Shown here piece after piece: positions 19,786 to 27,663 of a stretch of DNA of 64,000 nucleotides. The notes beneath the pieces were generated by a model, which saw nothing but the letters and a program-made list of their open reading frames with translations, was not told where the DNA came from and did no database searches. This stretch comes from Oceanococcus sp. HetDA_MAG_MS8 (GTDB taxonomy: Bacteria; Pseudomonadota; Gammaproteobacteria; Nevskiales; Oceanococcaceae). A program made the position numbers and the translations under genes. Each line of letters starts with the position of its first letter. The first letter of the stretch is position 1. The stretch lies in contig JAHCMK010000001.1 in the NCBI GenBank assembly GCA_019192445.1, positions 62,001-126,000 on the forward strand, written 5' to 3'.

Positions 19786-20252
19786 GCAGAGGTCTCGGCC
19801 TGGGGAAATATCCGCGCCACGCGTGTTTGCAGCTCCCCATCGAGGATGCCTTGCGCCGCGCTGGCATCCAGGGCATGGACCACCATGGTGTGCGGGTCAA
19901 TCTCCACTGTGATGGTGCCCGGCGTCAGGGTGATGGAATTGCCCATGGTGACCAGCTCCGCTTTGCCCTTGAAGCTCACAGGCTGCTCGATAAGACGCGG
20001 CGCGATGGGGAGCTTGGGATGCAATATCAACCAGCTCACCTGCAGGCCGCTCTTGAGAATCTTGCCCAGTAGCCACGGGATGAAGAGCAGGGCTTGCCTG
20101 AGGTTGACCGGCCGCGCCGGGGCTTTGCCAATGCCATTGAGCCAAACGATGCCTACAGAGAAGGTGGCGCCGGCCAGTAGGTGCAGCGGGTGCAAAGAGG
20201 TAGAAAGCGCCAGCCAAAGCAGGAATAAAGCTAGTGTCGCCAGGATTTTCAC
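19782..20252 (-). CDS. mrpE: Mrp antiporter subunit E
   Basis: 156 residues; MrpE/MnhE with two or more N-terminal helices and the signature MGNSITLTPGTITVEID, ending in a soluble domain. The frame opens at an ATG at 20270, but a GGGAGG ribosome site lies just after that and points to the GTG at 20252, which forms a GTGA overlap with the dabA stop. This mirrors the four-base overlaps through the rest of the operon, so I chose GTG. Confidence 0.9.
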   Translation of the reverse strand: MKILATLALFLLWLALSTSLHPLHLLAGATFSVGIVWLNGIGKAPARPVNLRQALLFIPWLLGKILKSGLQVSWLILHPKLPIAPRLIEQPVSFKGKAELVTMGNSITLTPGTITVEIDPHTMVVHALDASAAQGILDGELQTRVARIFPQAETSA

Positions 20253-23101
20253 AGGGTGATGGCCTCCCATTCCCCAGCCGTGTTGTAGCGCTGGAAGGTC
20301 CAGTTGGAGGAGTCCACAGCTACCAGGTTTACCCAGCCATTGTGGAAGAACTGCTGCAGCACCGCATGCTTGGCAATAATGCCCGTGATGATGTCTGGCG
20401 AGGCTTCGATCAGCGCCAGCAAGCGCATGGGTTCATGAAAATGCTCGGGCCCATCGTTCACGGTTTGTAAGGGCAAGCCGGTGGCCAAATCGCTTTGGGC
20501 CCCATACATCACCCCAATTCCGGCCACGATGTTGTGAATGACCTTGGAGCCGCTGCCGTACTTCCAAGGATCGGTGGCCGAGGTGTAGTACTGCATGTTG
20601 ATCCACTCGCCCACCACCAAGGGTGCGGTCATGATCTTTTCTAAGATCTCACCCTGAGGGTCGATGGCTGGATCATAGGAGTGCAGAAAGCAGCGGCCTT
20701 CTAAATCGATACCTTGGGTCAGCGCACGGCGCCCGATGATAAAGGCGGCATTGCCGGACAAGCCCCATTCCGGGCGGGTGCTGGCCCAGTCGGCGCTGCG
20801 GGTTTTGACGTGCTCCCAGGCCTGCTCGGCATTGAGCCCTTTGGGGCTGTCGGGGATGCGTTGGACGCGTTCCCAGGCTTGTTGCCGGCCGCCCTGGGCG
20901 AGCTGTTGCTCCAGCTTGTGAAGGTCGGGTTGATGGGAGGCGGGTAGCTCACACAAATCGTAAAACTCAACACGGTCGGTGGTGGTGTTGTGTTTGGCGG
21001 CTAAAAACCAGGTGTCTTGAGGGATCTGCAGGCCGCGTTCGGCCAGTGCCTGGCGCACCTCAGGGTTGTTGCCCATGGCCGCAAAAGCGCGGGCATTGGG
21101 ATCCCCATGCCGGCCTCCACAGGCACCGCAATCCAGAGCAGCGGAGTAGGGATTATTATCGGTGGTGCTGCCGTGCCCGCAGAGCACCACAAAGCGCCCA
21201 AAGTTCTCTATCAGGCCAATGGTGCGTAGCCCGCCGGCAACAAAGTCGGCTTGTTGGGCAATGCTAAAACCCTGGGGCAGAGTAATAGGCCGGCCGCCCA
21301 CGGGCTGGGACTGGGCTTGCTCCGAGGGGTCGATCTGGGTGGCCACAGTGGGGGCAAAGAAACCGCTCAAAGCCGATTGCAGCCCTGCAAAAGCTCCACC
21401 GAAAAGGGTCTTGCCCAGCAGACCCAGGCTAAAGAGCAAGCCCAGTACATCCACCAGCAAAAAGGCGGCAATGGGGTTGTGCTTTAAGTCATGGAATAAG
21501 TGCTGGCCCAGCTCGCGCCAGCGTGTTCCCGCAGCGTAGTCTTGGAGAGCATCCTCCTGACCCCCACGCGGTAGCTCCACCGAGGCCTGGCCGGGGGTGA
21601 GCAGCACCGGGCACAGGGGGAGGGACTCTTCGGTGTCGTACCCACGGTGGCTGATGGGTATTCCAAAGAAGCCGGCGTAGCCGAAGGTTTGCACCTGACC
21701 CGTGGCTTCGAAATGGCGGCGGAAAGGCTCAGAGCGCACGTCAATGCAAAAGGCCGCTTGAGCCAGGGGGCGCCCTTCTACTTCTGGAGTAGAGGCTTTT
21801 TTCTCGGCGATTTTGCGCAGCAAGCCGCAGCGATAGGAGTCTTCATAGGCCTCCAGCCAGACCGCCTGGTGCTGCTCCTCCGGAAAGGCATCCATCCAGC
21901 CCAATAGCGTCTCCGCTTCGGCCTGGTTGAGTGCTCTGATGGTCGCGGGAGAAAGATCCAGACATTGGGCGAGCTGGAAGAGCCGCCAGGCTTGGGCGCA
22001 TACCTGGGCCGTATTGGGGCCGGGTATCTGGCTGCGGGCCAAGCCCCGGGACTGGATGGCCGCACTGATCTCGGCCAAGGTGCCCGCGCAGCCCAAGTGG
22101 CGTCGTGCCGCCACGGCGACCAGTTCCACCTCGTAGAACATTCGTACCGCAAGGTACTGCACGGGGTCGATGGGGTAGGCGTTTTGAATGGGGTCTTCGG
22201 GGTTGAGACCCCGCCAGCGAACCAAACCCGTCCAGCCAGGCAGCTGGGCAAAAGCTCGGCTTAAATATTCCAACCAGCGTGATGCCGGAATTTGTAGTTG
22301 CTTAAAGGCCTGCAAAATAGCCTGGTGCGGGTCATCTGGGAGCTGCGCAATCTTGGACTGACTGCCTTTGATCCCCATCAGCGCCGCGCTGGAATCGTAT
22401 TGCGCCAAGGCCTTCCAGGCGGCAAAAAATCCCCCTGCTTTGGCCGGCATTTCCCAACTGGCCATGCCTTCATCCACGAAGGCCGACAGCCATTTGATGA
22501 CCTGGGCATCAATGTCTGCAACTACGCTGCTTGAGCAGAGCTGGTCCAGCCAGTCGCTGAGCAATTGATGTTGGGGTAGCTCCACCGCCACATCGGTTGT
22601 GTTGGTGGCGGCTTCGGGATGGGTTTGCGGGTCGTCGAGTTTTAAGCTGGACAGTACGGCCTGCCAGAGCTCGCGTAGGTCTTCACGCTGAGGCTGCTGA
22701 GGGCCTGCTTGATAGGCCCGCCCAGAGGCAAATTCCCAGTCCAGCAGTTTGGGCTCTAAGGGGCGAATGCCATGGACCACTGTGGCCTGGAGAACCTCGG
22801 CCGAATGAATGAGCCGCTTGCCGGCCTGAATGCTCCCTTCAAGCTTGGGGGCAAGCCGGATCATGGCCCTTTCTAGGCTGGTGGCCTGGATACGCCCGGC
22901 GCTGTACAGCTCGCGATATTCCTGCGTGGGTAAATAGCCGCGTGCCCCGAATAACTTCTGCCCCTGATCAAAGGCGGTATCGAAGGGGAGATGCTCCAAG
23001 CCCTGCAATGGGTTATGCGACACATACCCTTTCATCGGCCAGAAGGGTGAGACTGGCGCTAAGGCTTCCTCAATCTGGGTGTGCAGAGCGCTTGCGGTCA
23101 T
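20249..23101 (-). CDS. dabA: DabA-type inorganic carbon uptake protein (UPF0753/DUF2309)
   Basis: 950 residues, mostly soluble, expected on the cytoplasmic face of the inner membrane. DabA is a beta-carbonic-anhydrase-like zinc protein that, coupled to an ion-driven membrane subunit (DabB), converts CO2 to bicarbonate inside the cell and so accumulates inorganic carbon. The predicted zinc and active-site set is complete: Cys452 and Asp454 in AFCIDVRSEP, His643 in VLCGHGS and Cys658 in ALDCGACGGRHGDPNAR; the His-to-Cys spacing of 15 equals that of characterised DabA. The family start motif PMKGYVSHNPLQGLE is present. It sits two bases after sulP and overlaps mrpE, so it is made with a full Mrp module. 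That coupling is the notable feature of the operon. Confidence 0.93.
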   Translation of the reverse strand: MTASALHTQIEEALAPVSPFWPMKGYVSHNPLQGLEHLPFDTAFDQGQKLFGARGYLPTQEYRELYSAGRIQATSLERAMIRLAPKLEGSIQAGKRLIHSAEVLQATVVHGIRPLEPKLLDWEFASGRAYQAGPQQPQREDLRELWQAVLSSLKLDDPQTHPEAATNTTDVAVELPQHQLLSDWLDQLCSSSVVADIDAQVIKWLSAFVDEGMASWEMPAKAGGFFAAWKALAQYDSSAALMGIKGSQSKIAQLPDDPHQAILQAFKQLQIPASRWLEYLSRAFAQLPGWTGLVRWRGLNPEDPIQNAYPIDPVQYLAVRMFYEVELVAVAARRHLGCAGTLAEISAAIQSRGLARSQIPGPNTAQVCAQAWRLFQLAQCLDLSPATIRALNQAEAETLLGWMDAFPEEQHQAVWLEAYEDSYRCGLLRKIAEKKASTPEVEGRPLAQAAFCIDVRSEPFRRHFEATGQVQTFGYAGFFGIPISHRGYDTEESLPLCPVLLTPGQASVELPRGGQEDALQDYAAGTRWRELGQHLFHDLKHNPIAAFLLVDVLGLLFSLGLLGKTLFGGAFAGLQSALSGFFAPTVATQIDPSEQAQSQPVGGRPITLPQGFSIAQQADFVAGGLRTIGLIENFGRFVVLCGHGSTTDNNPYSAALDCGACGGRHGDPNARAFAAMGNNPEVRQALAERGLQIPQDTWFLAAKHNTTTDRVEFYDLCELPASHQPDLHKLEQQLAQGGRQQAWERVQRIPDSPKGLNAEQAWEHVKTRSADWASTRPEWGLSGNAAFIIGRRALTQGIDLEGRCFLHSYDPAIDPQGEILEKIMTAPLVVGEWINMQYYTSATDPWKYGSGSKVIHNIVAGIGVMYGAQSDLATGLPLQTVNDGPEHFHEPMRLLALIEASPDIITGIIAKHAVLQQFFHNGWVNLVAVDSSNWTFQRYNTAGEWEAITL

Positions 23102-23103
23102 GC

Positions 23104-24735
23104 TTAGCTCGACTGCTTGCGGGCTGCGAGTGGATGCGCGGAGAAGGGCCGATGATGCTCCAGACCGACGATGGCTAATTCTCGGTCGCTATCAGCGAAC
23201 TCGGTTTGCAGTTCGTCCAGACTGGCCATCACGGTATGGTCAACAAAGCGCGTATCCGACAGGTCCACCACCACCTTCTTCGCTGTTTGCTGGTCGATGC
23301 GGCGTTTCAGCCCGATCCAGGTACTAAACAAGGCAGCGTCATGCACTTTGATACGGGCCACGCCGGCAGCGTCTGTGCTGATGTCGGCTGAGGTACGGAT
23401 TAAAGCGGAGACACCCACGCCATTGAGCACATGAATGGCGACCTTCACCGCAATGCCAATACCGATGCCCATCAGCAAGTCCGTAGCGAGCACCCCGATG
23501 ATGGTGGAGACAAAAATAATCAGTTGCTCTGGTCCCACCTTCCACATGTGGATGAACTCTTGGGGCGACGCCAGCCTAAAGCCGGTGAACACCAACATGG
23601 CAGCCAGTGCCGCCAGTGGAATGCGGTCGATCAGGGAGGGAACCAGGGCCACAAAAAGCAGCAAAAACACCCCATGGAAGAGGTTGGCAAAGCGCGTACG
23701 GGCGCCGTTATCGATATTGGCCTTGCTCCGCACGATTTCCGAGATCATGGGCAAGCCACCCACAAAGGCCGCGGCGGTATTGCCCACACCCACCGCGAGC
23801 AGGTCGCGGTCGGCATCCGTTTTTCGCCGCCAAGGGTCGATTTGATCCACCGCTTTGGCGCTGAGCAAGGATTCCAGGCTGCCAATCAGGGAGAACATGA
23901 TCACGTACTGGATACCGACTGAGGTCAACACTCCGGAAAAGTCCGGGAAGACCAAGGCGGTAAACATGTTGTCCGGCACGTCCACCAAAAACTGCGGGCC
24001 GAGCGTATGCACGGCGTCGCCCAGGGTGTAGCTGCCTGCGGCACCAATGTCGAAGTACACGCCCATAGGCACCGCAACCAACAGCACCAGCATGGGTGCC
24101 GGTACCAGCTTGAGCTTGGGGTTTTTAATGAGCGGGAAGCAGAACATGATGAACAGGCTGATACCGCCGATGAGAGCGATGACCGGGTTCATTTGGGCGA
24201 AGTACTGCGGAAAGGCTGCCAGCCGTTCCAAGGGCGCTCCCGAGGCGCTTACCCCCAGGGCGATGGGCACCTGGGTGGAGATGACAATGACCCCGATTGA
24301 GGCCAGCAAACCATGGACCGCTGCTGTGGGGAACAAGGCGCCCAAGACGCCTGCGCGGAACAGACCGAAGAGGATCTGCACCACGCCCGCGACGACCCCC
24401 ACGCCCAAGGCCATTCGGTAGGCTTGTAAATCCGCAGCCGGGTCTGCGCCGGCGGTGTAGCCAAAGCCAGTGACACAACCCAGGGCCACCACGATTAGTC
24501 CTGCAGCCGGCCCTTTGATGGTGAGCTCTGAATTGCTGATAAAGGCGGAGAGAATGCCGCCAATAATGGCGGTAAAAACCCCGGCAATGGCCGGATAACC
24601 GCAGGCCAGTGAAATGGCCAGACACAGGGGCAGGGCGATCAAAAACACCAAAAAGCCCGAGAGGGCATCGGCTTTGAAGTTGGACTTCAGCCCAGCGAGG
24701 TTGCCCCTAGGAACCGGGGTATGTGCTGCGCTCAT
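23104..24735 (-). CDS. SulP family anion (probable bicarbonate) transporter with STAS domain
   Basis: 543 residues. SulP/SLC26 permease: N-terminal DALSGFLVFLIALPLCLAIS, then GPAAGLIVVALGC, about 12-14 helices, and a C-terminal STAS domain (about residues 425-530) with VVVDLSDTRFVDHTVMASLD. The C-terminal LEHHRPFSAHPLA fits the proteobacterial subgroup often placed beside carbonic anhydrases. Members carry sulfate, bicarbonate or other anions; the adjacent dabA favours bicarbonate, by inference. The frame extends to 24780, but GGGGAG precedes the ATG at 24735, which I chose. First gene of the operon. Confidence 0.9.
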   Translation of the reverse strand: MSAAHTPVPRGNLAGLKSNFKADALSGFLVFLIALPLCLAISLACGYPAIAGVFTAIIGGILSAFISNSELTIKGPAAGLIVVALGCVTGFGYTAGADPAADLQAYRMALGVGVVAGVVQILFGLFRAGVLGALFPTAAVHGLLASIGVIVISTQVPIALGVSASGAPLERLAAFPQYFAQMNPVIALIGGISLFIMFCFPLIKNPKLKLVPAPMLVLLVAVPMGVYFDIGAAGSYTLGDAVHTLGPQFLVDVPDNMFTALVFPDFSGVLTSVGIQYVIMFSLIGSLESLLSAKAVDQIDPWRRKTDADRDLLAVGVGNTAAAFVGGLPMISEIVRSKANIDNGARTRFANLFHGVFLLLFVALVPSLIDRIPLAALAAMLVFTGFRLASPQEFIHMWKVGPEQLIIFVSTIIGVLATDLLMGIGIGIAVKVAIHVLNGVGVSALIRTSADISTDAAGVARIKVHDAALFSTWIGLKRRIDQQTAKKVVVDLSDTRFVDHTVMASLDELQTEFADSDRELAIVGLEHHRPFSAHPLAARKQSS

Positions 24736-24752
24736 AAGGCCGCTCCCCGCGC

Positions 24753-24780
24753 TGTATACCATTGCGGGTTTTGCCACCAA
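24753..24780 (-). promoter_or_regulatory. Candidate sigma-70 promoter of the sulP-dabA-mrp operon
   Basis: On the minus strand TTGGTG (24775-24780) and TATACA (24753-24758) are separated by 16 bases, about 18-40 bases upstream of the chosen sulP start. The leader would be very short. Confidence 0.35.
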
Positions 24781-24910
24781 CCAGACCCCAACCGAGCCTG
24801 TCGCAGGTTATTCATCGCTCCCCCATGTATTGCCGTGTCTCAAACCTAGGCGAGGGGAGGATTTAGATGGTCACCGTCCCATGCAGAGATTGCAGCCCCA
24901 CAACAGCGAC

Positions 24911-24945
24911 AGAGGAACACCATGCCCGGGAACGTGGTGTTCTCT
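24911..24945. other. Imperfect hairpin in the sulP-esterase intergenic region
   Basis: Arms AGAGGAACACCATG and CGTGGTGTTCTCT pair with one bulge and one mismatch. It lies between divergent genes with no gene upstream to terminate. Could be part of a small RNA or a regulatory site; not assigned. Confidence 0.4.
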
Positions 24946-25032
24946 CAACCATCTTTTGGTCTCCCCGGTGCCTGCATCCTAGTAAACCTTGGCAGGGATG
25001 TCGATTAGCCCTGAGTCTAAGCTTGGCTGTGG

Positions 25033-25063
25033 TCCGCCTAAGAGCACCCAGCTCTTAGGCGGA
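25033..25063. other. Perfect 13-bp hairpin in the sulP-esterase intergenic region
   Basis: TCCGCCTAAGAGC and GCTCTTAGGCGGA flank a five-base loop. No T tract on either strand, so it is not a plain intrinsic terminator. The gene-free stretch 24781-25361 otherwise shows no believable coding frame. Confidence 0.6.
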
Positions 25064-25288
25064 ATGGTGTGACCTAGAGGCAAGCAATACTCGCCCCCGG
25101 CAGAAGCTCTTGCAGTGATGTGCGCCGTGAGCTGTTTGGATTGGGTAGTGGGAGTCGCCCTGATGGCTGTTTGCGGTGGCTGTCTGCGCTGCCAACTTCG
25201 GCTGCACACTCTGCGCAAAGGCTGGACAGTTCCGGGGCTAGAGTAGACACTCGCCGCCACGAGGAGATCGGCTTCTAGCTCGCACATA

Positions 25289-25305
25289 GTCGCGCTAAGC
25301 GCGAC
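25289..25305. promoter_or_regulatory. Palindrome upstream of the esterase gene
   Basis: GTCGCGC-TAA-GCGCGAC, perfect seven-base arms, centred 65 bases ahead of the esterase start. Position suits an operator; the binding protein is unknown. Confidence 0.35.
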
Positions 25306-25361
25306 CAGGCTGTTGTTGTAGTCGCGGTTTCCCCTTTGTTCATCGCCTAGGAAGAGACGCT

Positions 25362-26369
25362 ATGAAGCACTGGCCTCGCCAGGCGCTGTTGGGGCTGATC
25401 TGCGCAGCATTGATGGCATGCGCCGACAACAACGCACCAGACCTCAGCCAAGCTACCGAGCTAGCTGTACCGGGTGCTTACTTTCTTGCCGATGAGCCCC
25501 TTTGTCCACCGCCGCAGTGCTTTGAAGTTCGTATACCAGTAGCCGACGACATGCAGGTCAGCGATGACCGAGTGCGGGTGGTTTTGCCCAAAGGATATGC
25601 GGATCAGCAGAAAACTTGGCCGGTGCTTTACCTCTTGCATGACGCACCCGGTGACTACCGCACCTGGACTGAAACGGGAGCGGTTTTCGAGCTCATCAAA
25701 GATCTACCGCTGATCGCAATCATGCCGGATGGTGGTGGGGGCAATCCCGGCTGGTATTCCGACTGGGAGGACGGCAGTTTTCAATGGCAGAGCTATCACA
25801 TGGGAGTCATGCTGCCGTTTTTGGAAGCTCACTTGAAGGTAGGCACCGAGCCGCTACGTGCGATCGCCGGCCCTTCCATGGGCGGATATGGGGCCATGTA
25901 CTACTCAGCCAGTTACCCCGGGCGCTTTGTCGCTGCGGCTGGCTTTTCCGGCGCCGTGGATTTTCTACATCTGGATCGGGTGAGTGCCCTTTACGCCTTC
26001 TTGGCAGGCTTTAGCGGTGTGGCGCCCAGCAATGCCATCTGGGGCGACCCGCTCAGCAATTACCCGCGCTGGCAAGCCCAAGACCCGGGAACCCAGGTGG
26101 AGGGCCTACGCGGTATGCGCATTCTGCTCAGCAGCGGCAATGGCCTCCCCGGCGGTCCTTACGACAATCTGCCTGCCGGTTTGCCCGAATACGGCATCGA
26201 GCCCATCTTGCTGACCATGAACCAAAGCTTTGCCGATACGCTTGCGGCCGCGGGCATTGAGCACGACACGTGGTTCTACGGGCCGGGTTATCACAACTGG
26301 CCTTATTACCGAGATGCTTTTATTTGGGCCCTGCCGCAGTTGCTGCAAGCATTGGGTGTCGTTGGTTAA
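25362..26369 (+). CDS. Exported esterase (esterase D / antigen 85-like alpha/beta hydrolase), probable lipoprotein
   Basis: 335 residues. Signal ends in lipobox ALMAC with Cys20 as lipidation site and Ala next, which favours the outer membrane. The alpha/beta hydrolase core is of the putative-esterase family (feruloyl esterase, S-formylglutathione hydrolase, mycolyltransferase relatives): PVLYLLHDAPGDYRTW, nucleophile Ser172 in GPSMGGYGAM, and the likely catalytic His in GPGYHNWPYYRDAF. Substrate unknown. AGGAAGAG precedes the ATG. It faces the LysR gene tail to tail and belongs to a run of exported hydrolases. Confidence 0.85.
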   Translation: MKHWPRQALLGLICAALMACADNNAPDLSQATELAVPGAYFLADEPLCPPPQCFEVRIPVADDMQVSDDRVRVVLPKGYADQQKTWPVLYLLHDAPGDYRTWTETGAVFELIKDLPLIAIMPDGGGGNPGWYSDWEDGSFQWQSYHMGVMLPFLEAHLKVGTEPLRAIAGPSMGGYGAMYYSASYPGRFVAAAGFSGAVDFLHLDRVSALYAFLAGFSGVAPSNAIWGDPLSNYPRWQAQDPGTQVEGLRGMRILLSSGNGLPGGPYDNLPAGLPEYGIEPILLTMNQSFADTLAAAGIEHDTWFYGPGYHNWPYYRDAFIWALPQLLQALGVVG

Positions 26370-26488
26370 CGCTTACAGGCCCTTGGTGCAGGTTGCATGC
26401 GCGCTTTGCGGAAATGCTCGGCCAGCCCATTGGCTGACCAACATGTCGCTACACAGCGCTGGGGTAGAAGTGCGTGTTGTTTGGCGTT

Positions 26489-27400
26489 TTAGTCTTGCGG
26501 CCAGCTTTGAGCGACTTTGTCAGCTTGGCGTCGCAGTTGTTGTCTTAGCCAGTTGTGAGCAGTATCTCGTTCTTGGCTCCTGTGCCAATACATCATCACG
26601 CTAACTGGGGGCAGCCGAAAAGGGACACGCCGGCAATGTAGCGGCATTAACGCTTGATAGTGCCGGGCCAAAAAGCGTGGGAGGGTGAGAATCAGATCTG
26701 TTCTCGCGGCAATGTGGCAGGCAGAGTGATAGCTATTGCCTCTTAAAACGACATCTCGATAGTGGCCAAGCCGTTCAAGCTCGAAGTCTTCGTAGACGCT
26801 GCCATGGTTCCGCCTAGAAACAGCAATGTGCATGGCCTGAAGGTAGGCCTCAATCCCCCATGTTGTTTTTGATGCTGCATGGCCTTTCCTCATCACCACG
26901 CACATTTCGTCCGTGAGGATGGGTTCGTTGGCAATGCCTGCAGCGACCCGCTGAGGGACATCGACAACAATGTCTACATCGCCGCTGGATAAGTGTCGGA
27001 CCAGGTCGTCGCGACCTATGCGTAGACTTTGCAGCCTTACGTTCGGTGCTTCAGACCTTAGCTGACGCACGAGCTCTGGCAGGAGCGGTAGCTCTAGAGG
27101 CTCCAGAAGGCTCAACACAAACTTTCGATGTGAAGTTTCTTTATCAAATGTTTGCCCCCGCTTGGCAGTGCTTTGAAGGGTCAGTAAAGCCCCGGCGATA
27201 TCGTTCGCTATTTCATGAGCGAGCGATGTGGGTTGAATGCCACGCCCATGCCTTTCGAACAAGGGGTCATGGAAGTGTTCTCTCAAACGCGCCAGTGAGT
27301 TACTCACAGCCGGTTGGGTGATGTGCAGCTCCTTCGCCGCTTCTGTCAGGGACCCAGAGCGATAGATGGAGTCGAAAGCGCGAAACAGATTGAGATCCAT
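26489..27400 (-). CDS. LysR-family transcriptional regulator
   Basis: 303 residues. Winged helix-turn-helix at residues 1-60 (LFRAFDSIYRSGSLTEAAKE, then LHITQPAVSNSLARLREHF), followed by a periplasmic-binding-protein-like effector domain. HDPLFERHGRGIQPT is typical of the NodD/LeuO-like branch. It is divergent from the penicillin-acylase-like gene, whose expression it probably controls along with the DUF6351 gene. A perfect palindrome with LysR-box geometry lies 11 bases ahead of its start. Confidence 0.92.
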   Translation of the reverse strand: MDLNLFRAFDSIYRSGSLTEAAKELHITQPAVSNSLARLREHFHDPLFERHGRGIQPTSLAHEIANDIAGALLTLQSTAKRGQTFDKETSHRKFVLSLLEPLELPLLPELVRQLRSEAPNVRLQSLRIGRDDLVRHLSSGDVDIVVDVPQRVAAGIANEPILTDEMCVVMRKGHAASKTTWGIEAYLQAMHIAVSRRNHGSVYEDFELERLGHYRDVVLRGNSYHSACHIAARTDLILTLPRFLARHYQALMPLHCRRVPFRLPPVSVMMYWHRSQERDTAHNWLRQQLRRQADKVAQSWPQD

Positions 27401-27410
27401 GACTTCAAAA

Positions 27411-27427
27411 CATCACTAGCAGTGATG
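27411..27427. promoter_or_regulatory. Candidate LysR operator
   Basis: CATCACT-AGC-AGTGATG, perfect seven-base arms containing the T-N11-A pattern of LysR sites, 11-27 bases upstream of the LysR start in the divergent region 27401-27663. Likely autoregulatory by position; the rest of the region shows no clear site. Confidence 0.55.
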
Positions 27428-27663
27428 TCTTTTATCACAAAAATAAATTTGACTTATCTAGAGGGCGTTTTAGGCTATTCGCTAACTCAGAGGGTTAGCT
27501 CCTGCTCGTCATCACGCTAGATAGCGACCGGCAGCGGGCAAGCTCTGGTGCTGCTGCGCTTGCTGAAGATCCCTTTTGAGATCGGGGCATGCCGACTGCT
27601 GAAGGGGGCTTTCTCACGATCTAGGGATACGACTTCAGCGCACTGACCTACGGAGACTTCACA

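Noticed and set aside
26420-26438. Terminator after the esterase gene
   Set aside because: An eight-base stem with a mismatch and no T tract is too weak to call.
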